The notes below the pieces were generated by a model that saw nothing but the letters and a program-made list of their open reading frames with translations, was not told where the DNA came from and made no database searches. From positions 1 through 46,266 of the forward strand of contig JBPOJB010000044.1 of the NCBI GenBank assembly GCA_052034005.1: DNA of 46,266 bases. Reading direction: 5' to 3'. Made by a program: the position numbers and the translations under genes. This document shows positions 16,505 through 25,287 of the stretch, in pieces; within the stretch, counting starts at the first letter, position 1, and each line of letters begins with the position of its first letter. Source of the stretch: JAAYDI01 sp052034005 (lineage in GTDB: Bacteria; Planctomycetota; Planctomycetia; Pirellulales; Pirellulaceae).

Positions 16505-16636
16505 GCTTCCCTTCTGCACTCTGCACTCCTTGTTCTGCACTCTGCACTCGTCTTCCCTTCTGCACTCTGCACTCGTCTTCTGCTCTTCCTTCTCCGCTCT
16601 CCGCTCTCCGTTCCCCGTTCCCCTTCTCCCTTCCCG
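16505..16636 (+). repeat. Polypyrimidine tract with three TTCTGCACTCTGCACTC units
   Basis: TTCTGCACTCTGCACTC occurs exactly at 16512-16528, 16533-16549 and 16558-16574, and each copy is itself a doubled CTGCACT. From 16580 the tract becomes almost pure C/T (CTCCGCTCTCCGCTCTCCG, then TTCCCCGTTCCCC). The strand asymmetry is extreme compared with the rest of the window. It codes for nothing recognisable. Confidence 0.7.
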
Positions 16637-16656
16637 CGGTGCTATAGCGCCCCTAA

Positions 16657-16972
16657 GGTGGTGAAAATCGGGGAAGACTTCGCGTGTCCTTTTCTGGTGA
16701 GATTTGTTCCATTGGTGATCGTCTCTGGACGTCGATGAGTAAGCCCGTGTGTCGGTACCGGCGGGATAGGGACGGGTGACTACGCCTGGGATTAGGTCCG
16801 TCCCGTTGGGACTTGGGTCTGGTGGGCGTACGCGACCCAGGGCTGCGGCCCGGCTCGCCCGACTCGCCGGGCCTTCGCCCTGGGCTGTGATAGAGCTGTC
16901 CCTACGGGACGGAAGAGAGCGTCTTCGTGTGGCCGCTTGGCACGGCACAAGTCGTAGAGGGCCAGAGCAGGC
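16657..16972 (+). repeat. Dispersed structured repeat, copy B (full length, about 316 bp)
   Basis: Closely related to copy C (43288-43608), in the same orientation 26.6 kb away. The left half starts GGTGGTGAAAATCGGGGAAG. The right half carries several potential hairpins: GTCCC-GTT-GGGAC, a large nested stem in which CCAGGGC pairs with GCCCTGG and inside it GGCCCGGC pairs with GCCGGGCC, and GTCCC-TAC-GGGAC. The identity ends at CAGAGCAGGC. I see no reading frame kept in all copies, so this looks like a non-autonomous element or a structured RNA-like repeat. Confidence 0.85.
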
Positions 16973-17109
16973 GTAAAGCAGGTTAGATGGGGCGCGGAAC
17001 ACCAACGACAAACGTTAACCGATAGAGCACCGTGATTCTCTCACGTCGCCGGTTTCGCCCTCCTGGGCCTGTGGCCTGGCGGATCCCCCGCTCCAGGTTC
17101 CCAGTGGGA

Positions 17110-17137
17110 TTGGCATGGGAAGGCCGCCGCGCATAAT
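17110..17137 (+). promoter_or_regulatory. Promoter of the beta-helix gene
   Basis: TTGGCA (17110-17115) and CATAAT (17132-17137) are separated by 16 bases, each with five of six consensus positions. Start of transcription near 17144 leaves a leader of about 18 bases that contains AAAGGAG. Confidence 0.5.
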
Positions 17138-17161
17138 CTGTAGTGGAAAGGAGCCGCCCTC

Positions 17162-18688
17162 ATGCATGTCACTCTGCGTATCCTCGTCGTCGCGCACCTG
17201 GTGTGCCTTGTCAGCGCGATCCCCGCCGCTATCGGCGCAGCAGACGCCGGGGGCTCAGGGATCACATCCTGGCCCGCGCCGCCGGAGGAAGCGTTGTCCG
17301 ACCAGTATCGTCTGCAGGTCGACGGGCAATCGGTGCCCGTCTATGCCTGCCGGGTATCGGCGATGCCTTTGAATCAGGTCTGGCCTGGGTATCAGCGGCC
17401 GGTGGACCAGACCGAGTTGGCGGGATTTGCTTACTGGGATATGTCCGGGCCGGTGCAGGTCGAGATCCGGTCGTTGCGCGCGGTCGATTCCGTGGTGGTG
17501 CGGCCGTTGTCGCGTGGAATTCGGCCGGAGGTGGCCGGGGATCGGATTGCGTTTTCCCTGGATCGTCCCGGTCCGCTGGTTGTCGAGGTCAACGGGCCGC
17601 ACGGTGCGTTGCATTTGTTTGCCAGCCCGCCGGAGCAGGACGCGCCGGCTCCGGACGCCCCCGGAGTCCGCTACTTCGGTCCGGGTGTACACCGGCCGGG
17701 CAAGATCGAGCTGCAGAGCAACGAATCGGTCTATCTGGCGGGCGGCGCGGTCGTGTATGGCTGCATTCAGGCCCAGCACGCGGCGAACCTCCGGATAGCG
17801 GGGCGTGGGATCCTCGACGTCAGCTCGTTCGAACGGGGTCAGGGCGGCGGCGCCGTCCGGCTTGTCGACTGTTCGGATGCCGTGATCGAAGGCATCGTGA
17901 TGCGCGATCCGGATGTCTGGTGTTGCAGCCTGTTCGGCTGCCGTCGCGTGAACATCGCCGATGTCAAGCTGGTCGGCCTATGGCGGTACAACGCGGACGG
18001 GATCGACGTGTGCAACAGCGAAGAGGTCGTGGTATCGGACAGTTTCGTCCGCGCGTTTGACGATGCGCTGGTGGTCAAGGGGCTCCAGCCGCGGAGCTCT
18101 TCGTTCGACGAGCTCTCGGTGCGGGATGTCGAGTTCCGCCGGTGTGTGATCTGGTGCGACTGGGGCCGGGCCATGGAGATCGGCGCCGAGACCTGCGCGC
18201 CGGAGATCGCGCGGGTGACCTTCGCGGATTGCGACGTTGTGCGCACCACGCACATTGCGATGGACATCCAGCATGGCGATCGGGCTGCGATCCACGACAT
18301 CCGCTTCGACGGCATCCGTGTGGAGATCGACGAGCAGAACCCACCGCCGCAGATGCAGCAGCATCGTGAAGAGAAATACGCGGGCAACCTGCAGAGCGGG
18401 TATTGCCCGACCCTGCTGGAGATCATCATTCGCAAGAACTTCTACTCGCGGGATGAAGAGCGGGGCACGGTGCGCGATATCGTGTTCCGGGACATCACGG
18501 TGTTCAGCCGCCTGCAGCCCCCCTCGTCATTCCGGGGGCTCGACGCCGAGCACGATGTGCGCGGTGTGACGATCGAGAATCTGAAGTTCAACGACCAGCT
18601 GATCCGCGACGCCGCCTCAGCCCGCCTGACGATCGGCCCGCACGTGCAGGGTGTGCGGTTCACGGCCACGGAGGCTGGGGATCAATGA
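17162..18688 (+). CDS. Secreted right-handed beta-helix protein (GH28/GH49-like)
   Basis: A 508-residue exported protein that probably binds or cleaves a polysaccharide. The signal is MHVTLRILVVAHLVCLVSAI. A beta-sandwich follows (about 40-165), leading into VRYFGPGVHRPGKIELQ and VYLAGGAVVYG, the usual entry to pectinase-like helices. Helix rungs with repeated V-I-E-G, V-N-I-A-D-V and V-V-V-S-D-S patterns cover about 180-480. GH28-like residues are NADGIDV and AFDDAL, which match the NTD and DD positions. The GHG and RIK motifs of true polygalacturonases are absent; that place reads GRAMEIGAETCAPEI. So it may be a GH49-like or uncharacterised hydrolase. AAAGGAG precedes the ATG at 17162. Its end overlaps the convergent DUF4091 gene by 7 bases. 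Confidence 0.78.
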   Translation: MHVTLRILVVAHLVCLVSAIPAAIGAADAGGSGITSWPAPPEEALSDQYRLQVDGQSVPVYACRVSAMPLNQVWPGYQRPVDQTELAGFAYWDMSGPVQVEIRSLRAVDSVVVRPLSRGIRPEVAGDRIAFSLDRPGPLVVEVNGPHGALHLFASPPEQDAPAPDAPGVRYFGPGVHRPGKIELQSNESVYLAGGAVVYGCIQAQHAANLRIAGRGILDVSSFERGQGGGAVRLVDCSDAVIEGIVMRDPDVWCCSLFGCRRVNIADVKLVGLWRYNADGIDVCNSEEVVVSDSFVRAFDDALVVKGLQPRSSSFDELSVRDVEFRRCVIWCDWGRAMEIGAETCAPEIARVTFADCDVVRTTHIAMDIQHGDRAAIHDIRFDGIRVEIDEQNPPPQMQQHREEKYAGNLQSGYCPTLLEIIIRKNFYSRDEERGTVRDIVFRDITVFSRLQPPSSFRGLDAEHDVRGVTIENLKFNDQLIRDAASARLTIGPHVQGVRFTATEAGDQ

Positions 18689-21600
18689 GGCGCGCGGCCG
18701 GTATGCCGCGCCGCGTCGTTCAACTGCTCGATTGCCTCCGCCACGCGCCGGCGGACCGTGAAGACCAGATCCGGGTCGGGCAGGATGCGGGTGCTGTAGC
18801 GCCCGCCCGCGTTCGGGATCGTCACGAGCTGCGCGGCCCGTGCCATGGCCTGCTCGGCAGCGGCCGTGTCCTGACCGGCGGCCTTCGCTCGCTCGATCAG
18901 CGCGCGCAGCAGATACAGGTATTCGTAGTCCTCACAACCCTCGCGCGCCTGCTCCAGGCGGATCGAGGTGACGGGCCCGTCCTGCCCGATCGGTGCACCG
19001 GGATAGGCGAGGAACCCGTCGCCGTTCGGGTAGCGCACGAAATAGGAGTTCTCCGGCGTGTCGCTCTGCGCGATGTAGCTGTGCCAGCCCCACTTGTACG
19101 GATCGTAGGTCAGCCAGTTGATGCCCCAGAACTCGTAGGCTTCAGCGCCGTAATGGAAGCAATACGCCGGCAGCAGCCGTTCGATGGCGCAGTACGGCGT
19201 GTCCGTGCACATCTGGCCGTCCGTGGTCCAGCGGATGCGATCGCCCGCGGCCCGCCGCCGAGCGATCACGTCCGGTGCGACAATGCCGTAGTGCCCGAGG
19301 CCCCAGCAGGTGATGTAGCCGTCCCACTCGGGGATGTGCGCCCAGGTGCTGCAATAGATCCGAATCTCCGGATCCACCTCGTGGATCATCTCGCACAGGG
19401 CCTGCATCTGTTCGATGATCCCCGGCTGAGTGTAGAACGGCTCATCCGAGATGTACAGCACGCATTTCTTGTCCCAGCCGCGCGCTTTGAGGTGATCCCA
19501 GTAGGTCTTGAGGACAGCCTGATAGGCCTGCTTGAACTGCGGGCGCAGCTTGCTGCGGTCCACGTCCGCGAACGGGTAATCGCCGTCGTAAGGTTTCTCG
19601 CCGAACTTCACGGAGGGCGGAAACCCCCAGCCGAACAGGTAGAAGTACCAGGGCGTGTAGAAGTGCATCATGCCGAGTTCGTCCAGCGCGTAATGAGCCG
19701 CGCGATCGAAGGCCGTGAAGTCGGCGATCACCTGGCCGTTCTCGTAGCGGATATCCGGCGCCGGTTCGATCGTGTCGGGGCATACGCGGCGGTCCGCCAT
19801 GAATTTCAGGAAGTCGCGCCGCGCCTCCTCGGGCGCCTTGCCCGGGATGTCCCACCGGCTGCTCATCCGCAGGTCGTAAATCGCGCCGACATGGTTCTCC
19901 CGAGGCAGCGCGAAGTCCCACACGTGCACCGTCAACGACGCGCAGGCGACCTGCTCGCCGCCGCACACGAAACGAACCGTACCCGTGTAGTCGCCCGGCG
20001 CGGTGTCCGCCGCAGTACGGAAGGTGATCCAAACCGGCTGCGTGCTGCGCGCGGCGAGGTCGAACCTGTCGCGGGGCAGCAGCGGGTCCGGCCAGTAGCC
20101 CGCCCAGCCGTCACAGGCCGGCGCTGTCGTAGGGTACTTGCGGACCCAGGCCGGCGTTTTCGAGTTGTAGTAGTTCGTGGGGTAGTCGATCGGCACATAG
20201 CCCACGACCCCGATCTCCGGGTCGCCCAGCGCGGCGCCGTCCGTGCGGCGCGGAGGAACCACCTGCACTTGGACCCCCGTGAGCTGGCGATCCGACCGGA
20301 TCGCCAGCTGCAGCGGCTCGTACTCGTTGCGGGCCATGCTGATCCGCGCAGGCTCGACGTCGCGCGGCGGCACGTCGTCCTGGAACACTTTCACGACCGG
20401 ATTGACCGGCCAGGCCCGGACGCCGTGGTCGACGGCGCTCGCACGGGCCTGCAGCGGACCGATCTGGCCGGCGCTGGCCTCGACCAACACCGCCCCGTCG
20501 TGCCATGCCGTGCCCCTGGCGTCCATCGTCAGGTGGAGCTGGAAGTGCGCCACGTCCTCCGGCATGGTGAAGAGCCCGGACAGCAGCGTCCAGCCGACGG
20601 TGCCGTTGATGGCCGGCCCGAGACTGGTCATCTGAGCTGTCGCGCACAACTCCCCGGCGGCGTTGCGATAATGCGCGTGCAGTTGCAGCCCCCCCTGTAA
20701 GTCTTCGCATCGGAGCCACGCCGCCAGGAGATAGGACCGGCCCGGCGCGACAGGGACATCTTGTCGCCAGCCATACCAGTTCGGCTGGCAATCCTGCGGC
20801 ACCCGTAAGCGGACACAGCGTGCGCCGAACAGCCCGGGCGCAACGGCACGCATCTCGACCGCCGGAGGATGGTCGGCTGCAGCGCCGCCGAGCCAGTTGT
20901 CCGGAAGTTCGCCGCCCGCCTCGAAGCTGGGGTTACGGACCAGATTCCCGGGACTTGTCAGCAGCGTCTCGTAATCCGGACCCCCGGCCGCCAACTCCGC
21001 GGCCGGCGCGGGCGCTGCCGCGGCCGCGTCAGCGGCCGGGATGCCAGGGGCCTCGTACCCCTGCTCAGTGGCCGTGGCCAGATAGACGTAGTAGGTCTGC
21101 ACCGTGCGCGGCGGGACCGGTTCACCTTCGATGAGCAGCAAGTCCTTGAGCTGATACGATCTGACCACGCGTGTGTCGACGACCGTGCGGAGATTCGCCC
21201 GATCCACCTTGCCGCGCAAGCGCGCCAAGACGCCGGCCAGATCGACGGAGATCAGCCCGGTGCGCTCCGGCGTGTCGCTGAAATTGGCCACCTGCACGGG
21301 GATGCGGTAGTCCCAGACGACGTCACCGGCGGCAGGGTCCTCGAACCAGGGCGCGTCCGCGCCGCGTTGCGTCATGGTCAGTGATTCGCGCGGCCCGGCA
21401 GTCGCGGACAGGTGTACGGGGTCCAGCTCGAACCCACTGTTGCGCACGCCCAGGCTGGCCGGCAGCCAATCGGGCACGCCCCAGGCCGATGGATTGTCGA
21501 AGTAGGCCCAATACCGAGCCGCGGCGCCCGCCGCGCATTGGGCGGGCAGCACCAGCCGGCTCCCCTCCGCCATCGGGCCGGTGTGACACTCATGCCCCTC

Positions 21601-21885
21601 AGGCCCAATGACGTTGTACAGCACCTCCTGGCCGCCGTCGTCGCAGATCCGCAGAGACTCGATCTGGACGCCGGCCAGGTCGGCCTGCCGTGGGCCGCGG
21701 CCGACCACCAGGGCCACCGGATCGCCTTTCGCCGCGCGCGCCATGTCGTTCCGGACCTGGATGCTCAGGCGGCCGTGCCACAGGTCGCCGCGGCCCAGAC
21801 ACAGGCCCCCGTGCCAGGGGACCGTGTCGGCCGGTGCGATGCCCAGGCCCGCCACAACGACGAGCGAGCAGAAGAAGGGAGTCAT
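18682..21885 (-). CDS. Secreted DUF4091 (GH123-like) multidomain glycosidase with CBM-like domain
   Basis: A 1067-residue exported protein. Signal at 1-19 (MTPFFCSLVVVAGLGIAPAD). Residues about 20-270 form beta domains of the DUF2341 type (DVVWDYRIPVQVANFSD, TYYVYLATATE). A CBM4/9-like jelly roll lies at about 310-470 (NLVRNPSFEAGGELPDNW, YLLAAWLRCEDLQG). A further beta domain (about 490-640) precedes the catalytic TIM barrel (about 650-1000), which carries the adjacent acid pair YISDEPF (D814-E815). That Asp-Glu pair is the GH123 signature for substrate-assisted cleavage of N-acetylhexosaminides. The ATG lies 6 bases after the stop of the GH38-like gene, and its ribosome site (GGAGA) overlaps the end of that gene, so the two are translated as one unit. 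Substrate is not proven. Confidence 0.85.
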   Translation of the reverse strand: MTPFFCSLVVVAGLGIAPADTVPWHGGLCLGRGDLWHGRLSIQVRNDMARAAKGDPVALVVGRGPRQADLAGVQIESLRICDDGGQEVLYNVIGPEGHECHTGPMAEGSRLVLPAQCAAGAAARYWAYFDNPSAWGVPDWLPASLGVRNSGFELDPVHLSATAGPRESLTMTQRGADAPWFEDPAAGDVVWDYRIPVQVANFSDTPERTGLISVDLAGVLARLRGKVDRANLRTVVDTRVVRSYQLKDLLLIEGEPVPPRTVQTYYVYLATATEQGYEAPGIPAADAAAAAPAPAAELAAGGPDYETLLTSPGNLVRNPSFEAGGELPDNWLGGAAADHPPAVEMRAVAPGLFGARCVRLRVPQDCQPNWYGWRQDVPVAPGRSYLLAAWLRCEDLQGGLQLHAHYRNAAGELCATAQMTSLGPAINGTVGWTLLSGLFTMPEDVAHFQLHLTMDARGTAWHDGAVLVEASAGQIGPLQARASAVDHGVRAWPVNPVVKVFQDDVPPRDVEPARISMARNEYEPLQLAIRSDRQLTGVQVQVVPPRRTDGAALGDPEIGVVGYVPIDYPTNYYNSKTPAWVRKYPTTAPACDGWAGYWPDPLLPRDRFDLAARSTQPVWITFRTAADTAPGDYTGTVRFVCGGEQVACASLTVHVWDFALPRENHVGAIYDLRMSSRWDIPGKAPEEARRDFLKFMADRRVCPDTIEPAPDIRYENGQVIADFTAFDRAAHYALDELGMMHFYTPWYFYLFGWGFPPSVKFGEKPYDGDYPFADVDRSKLRPQFKQAYQAVLKTYWDHLKARGWDKKCVLYISDEPFYTQPGIIEQMQALCEMIHEVDPEIRIYCSTWAHIPEWDGYITCWGLGHYGIVAPDVIARRRAAGDRIRWTTDGQMCTDTPYCAIERLLPAYCFHYGAEAYEFWGINWLTYDPYKWGWHSYIAQSDTPENSYFVRYPNGDGFLAYPGAPIGQDGPVTSIRLEQAREGCEDYEYLYLLRALIERAKAAGQDTAAAEQAMARAAQLVTIPNAGGRYSTRILPDPDLVFTVRRRVAEAIEQLNDAARHTGRAPH

Positions 21886-21891
21886 GACAGC

Positions 21892-24800
21892 TCAGTCTCC
21901 ATGTACGCGGATCGTCTGGATTTCAAACGGTCCGATGGTCGATTGGATGGTTCTGTCGGCCACGTTCAGCGGATGATCGCCTGCGGGAAGCGGGTCTTCG
22001 GTCAAACGCGTCAGCGCGGCGCGCTGCGGAGCCCACAGGCCCCAGGTCAAGCGGGCCGGCACGCGGCGGCCCGCGGTCTCGTGGAGGCGCACGATCCAGC
22101 CGTCGCCGTCCTCGGCACGCTTCAGATTCACCAGCACGACGTTCTCGGGCTCCACACGCAGCAGCGATGCGCGCAAGCGGAGTGCGCCGTTACCCGGCGG
22201 CGCCGGAATCCCCAGCAGCGGCGTGGCCACCTCCCAGCCGAACCGCGCATCAGGTGCAGCTCCAGCGCCGTGCGCGCGCAGCGCGTAGTGGAACGTGAAA
22301 TCGCCGCCTTGGAATTCCTGGAAATTCGTCGACCAGCCGTTGTTGAGCACGCTCGAATAGATGTGCGCGCGCTCCGGAACGTACGACGGATCCCACTGGA
22401 AGATGCGGATATCACCCACCGACACGAGCGGCGCCTGCAGGGTGGCCCACGTCACACCGCCCTGCTCGTTGCCGACGTGCGCCCAGTGCTGGATCGCGAA
22501 CGTATCGCGATTGCCCGCCTCCTGGACGTCGGTGGCCGGGTCGGTGATCGAGCCGAGCTGTTCCAGGGCAAAGCGCGGGTTGGCAAATCCAAACGGGAAG
22601 GCGACGTGCCCGGCTTCCACAACCGCCGTCTCCTTCTTGCCGACGAGCCGGACCTCGCAATCGATCCGGTCGATGGCCTTCCAGAACGTCACGCTCCTCA
22701 CCACCTTGTCGACCTCGCCGACCTGCACAGGGAAATCCGGGATCTTCAGCGTCCCCTCGCTGACCAGGCAAGTGGTCAGCGGTCCCTCCTCAATCCGCCA
22801 ACTTGCGGTGTGCGGCAGCACCCTGCCGGTGCTCGGGCCGTCATAACCGCTCTGGTGCCACCCGACGGCCTTGCTCGTGCCGAACGTCTGGTAGATGTAC
22901 TGATTGAAGAGGCCGGGCGACTGTTGATCGAGCAGCTCGAGGTTGCCCGGCACGTGCACGAGCGACACGATTTCGCCATCGTCGCGCACGCGTGCCCGGT
23001 AGAACGGAGTCTGGATGGTCGCGCCGGCCGCCGGGTGAGACCGGCGCGGTTCCGCGGGCGCGCCGCCGACCGCGCGGTAGGTCCGGTACCCGAGCGCGGG
23101 TACATCCTGGGCGACGAAGAGCAGCATCCCGTCCTGGAGCTGGGCGGGCGCCGGCGCGCCGCCGTCGAGTGGCTGGAAAGCCTGGACATTGGTGAACTGC
23201 TCCGCAGGGACGCGCACCGCGTCGGTCCGGTCCCAGGCGGCCGGATTGACGACCACCAGGCCGCCCGTGCCGGGCGCGGCGGCCTTGGCGATCGCGTCCA
23301 GCGCCGTTGCCCGGGTCTGGGCCGCAGCCAGCGCTGCGCGCCGAGCGAAGTCGCCTTTCAAGCGCCAAGAGAGTTTCATTGCGTCGTAGTCCGGGTTGCG
23401 CGCGAGGTCGTCTTCTGCGGCCGGTCTGGCCTGCGGCTTGAATCCGGCGATGCCCCAGGTATGTTCGCTGTAGAGTAACGATTCAACGTAGGCGGCGCGG
23501 AGCTGTTCCGCGGGGTACGCTTCCGGTGCGAGCGATCCGGACAGCTGCGCCAGGCTGTGCAGCCGCTCGCTCTGCGTGAGCATCTCGCGCGCCTGGCGAG
23601 CGGTCGCGGTCGTTTCGGCCTGGCTGGCGATGCCGTGGATCCACCAATCGTTCAGTTCGGTCCGGAGCACCGGTACCTGGTCCGCGCCGTGCGTTTCGAT
23701 CCAGTCGACGAACGATTCCACGTTGCCAATCGTGATCTTCGGGTACGCGTAACGCTTGCCCAGTTCGTCGGCCTCGGTCGCGACGGCGAGCAGGTTCTGT
23801 GGCCCGACATTGTCGCCGGTCACATAGAGCGCCAGGAACGCGTCGTACGGGTACGCGGGGTCGTTTTCCAGGCTGGTCAGCCGCTGCACGTCCCAGCCCC
23901 AGCCGTAGCCGTCCGTCAGCTGGGTCAGGACGCGGCTGCCGTCGGGCGACTCCCACCAGAACAGCAGCGGCGTCTTCACCCCGCGCACGCCGTTGTTGGC
24001 GCCGATCTGGAGCAGCCGCACGCCGCTCCGCGCGAGGATCTGTGGGAACACCCGCGTGTGGCCGGGCACGTCGGTCTGTTTCGCCCACGCGGTGGACTTG
24101 CCATAGCGCCGCTCCAGCTCCTTGGCGCCGTAGAGCGACCGGCAGATGTCCTCCAGGCCGCAGAAGTAGCTGTGCAGCGTGAAGGGCAGGGCGTGCCAGG
24201 CGATTTCCCCGCGCGCGATGTACTCCTCGAATTCCCGCTTGCCCGCCTCGTCCTTGTGCCGCAGAATCTCCTCGACCATCCATGTCGGATAGGTCCAGAT
24301 GAAACGATGGCCGGGCGCATAGCTGCGACCCCGGTCACAGTACTGCATGATGAGATCGAGCATGGGGCCCGCCGCGCGCTCGAGCATCGCGTCGATCGGC
24401 TCGGTGTAACCGAGGTCGTAATGCGTCTTCATGGCGATGAAGATCCGCCACTGGCGATGCGGCCGCGCGACGCACTTGGCCGAGGCTTGCGCGCCCTGGC
24501 CGGTCACGAGCTCCACGGCCACTTCCGTCTCCTCGGCCACCGGCGCAATACACAGATCCAGCACGCCGTCGGTGAACGAGGCAGTACCCGTGTCGACGCG
24601 GAGGCTGGTTTCATCCGCCTGCGCCGTCAACGTCCCGACGCCGTCCCACAGCCCGCCGACATGCACCCGCAATACCTGCTGGAGCGCACCGTCCACTTCC
24701 CGGAAGAAAACCGTATCCTCGACCGTGAGTGAATCGATCTTCTCGGGGATCTTGCCGCCGCCGTACGACAGCAGCGCCAGGCCGTCGTACTGGAACCACG

Positions 24801-25287
24801 AGCCCTCGGCGTTCTCGATTGTGATCTGGTTCGCGCCCTTGCGCAGGATGCCCTCCGGCACGATGTAAGACATCCTCTGAATCGTGCCGTCACGCGCCGT
24901 CGCGAACACCTTGGATACGCCCTCGTTCACGCGCACGGCGAACCGCGGCGGATAGGCGTAGTGGGATCGGCACAGCCCGATCTCCAACAGGCATTGGCCG
25001 GCCGGGACCTCCGCCAGCTGGAACTCGATGGAGAAGGTGTGGTCCGTATGCCCCGCCCAGGCGTCCATGGGACCGGGGTGGATGAAGGGGAAATCGCGCG
25101 CGGGGTCGTCCGTGCCAACCTGGAACCGGACATCCGCGCCGAAGGTCTCACGCCATCTGTCCCAGCCGTCCGGCGCGAGCGCGAACTCGTCGGTCTTTCC
25201 GTCCAGCGTCCCCAAGGTCATGATCGGGGTCGGCTCGCTCGCGGCCAGACAGATCCCCAACGCCACGGTGCAAAATCCGATCGACAT
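21892..25287 (-). CDS. Secreted GH38-like alpha-mannosidase with N-terminal rhamnogalacturonan-lyase-type domain
   Basis: A 1131-residue exported enzyme. Signal MSIGFCTVALGICLA. Residues about 30-175 form a beta-sandwich with FSIEFQLAEVPAGQCLLEIG, RFAVRVNEG and GANQITIENAEGSWFQYDGL, like the C-terminal carbohydrate-binding domain of PL4 lyases. The GH38 barrel follows, with the metal-binding AMKTHYDLGYTEP, the nucleophile segment KQTDVPGHTRVFPQIL (the Asp) and FWWESPDGSRVL. Helical and large beta domains make up the C-terminal half. It should release alpha-mannosyl or related residues. GGAGG stands 8 bases before the ATG at 25287; the upstream extension is unlikely. It is followed directly by the DUF4091 gene, an apparent two-gene operon. 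Confidence 0.85.
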   Translation of the reverse strand: MSIGFCTVALGICLAASEPTPIMTLGTLDGKTDEFALAPDGWDRWRETFGADVRFQVGTDDPARDFPFIHPGPMDAWAGHTDHTFSIEFQLAEVPAGQCLLEIGLCRSHYAYPPRFAVRVNEGVSKVFATARDGTIQRMSYIVPEGILRKGANQITIENAEGSWFQYDGLALLSYGGGKIPEKIDSLTVEDTVFFREVDGALQQVLRVHVGGLWDGVGTLTAQADETSLRVDTGTASFTDGVLDLCIAPVAEETEVAVELVTGQGAQASAKCVARPHRQWRIFIAMKTHYDLGYTEPIDAMLERAAGPMLDLIMQYCDRGRSYAPGHRFIWTYPTWMVEEILRHKDEAGKREFEEYIARGEIAWHALPFTLHSYFCGLEDICRSLYGAKELERRYGKSTAWAKQTDVPGHTRVFPQILARSGVRLLQIGANNGVRGVKTPLLFWWESPDGSRVLTQLTDGYGWGWDVQRLTSLENDPAYPYDAFLALYVTGDNVGPQNLLAVATEADELGKRYAYPKITIGNVESFVDWIETHGADQVPVLRTELNDWWIHGIASQAETTATARQAREMLTQSERLHSLAQLSGSLAPEAYPAEQLRAAYVESLLYSEHTWGIAGFKPQARPAAEDDLARNPDYDAMKLSWRLKGDFARRAALAAAQTRATALDAIAKAAAPGTGGLVVVNPAAWDRTDAVRVPAEQFTNVQAFQPLDGGAPAPAQLQDGMLLFVAQDVPALGYRTYRAVGGAPAEPRRSHPAAGATIQTPFYRARVRDDGEIVSLVHVPGNLELLDQQSPGLFNQYIYQTFGTSKAVGWHQSGYDGPSTGRVLPHTASWRIEEGPLTTCLVSEGTLKIPDFPVQVGEVDKVVRSVTFWKAIDRIDCEVRLVGKKETAVVEAGHVAFPFGFANPRFALEQLGSITDPATDVQEAGNRDTFAIQHWAHVGNEQGGVTWATLQAPLVSVGDIRIFQWDPSYVPERAHIYSSVLNNGWSTNFQEFQGGDFTFHYALRAHGAGAAPDARFGWEVATPLLGIPAPPGNGALRLRASLLRVEPENVVLVNLKRAEDGDGWIVRLHETAGRRVPARLTWGLWAPQRAALTRLTEDPLPAGDHPLNVADRTIQSTIGPFEIQTIRVHGD

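Larger units (their letters stand above)
16190..17161. other. 970-bp non-coding region dominated by repeats
   Basis: No convincing gene. It holds repeat copy A, a perfect C6/G6 palindrome, a polypyrimidine tract and repeat copy B (each listed separately), then the promoter of the beta-helix gene at the right end. Frames in it are low-complexity or cross repeat borders. It separates divergent GH172 and beta-helix genes, so the GH172 promoter should also lie here, probably in 16190-16300, but I see no clear boxes. Confidence 0.6.

Noticed and set aside
16441..16738. Frames across the polypyrimidine tract
   Set aside because: The products are Leu/Ser/Pro/His repeats created by CTGCACT and CTC units, not proteins.
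16307..16972. CRISPR array, considered because of the two nearby direct copies
   Set aside because: The copies are 134 and 316 bases, far longer than CRISPR repeats, with no regular spacers and no cas genes.
18685..23478. Two plus-strand frames of about 670-690 codons (18685-20700, 21412-23478)
   Set aside because: Both lie opposite the DUF4091 and GH38-like genes, have Arg/Val/His-rich translations and no ribosome site.
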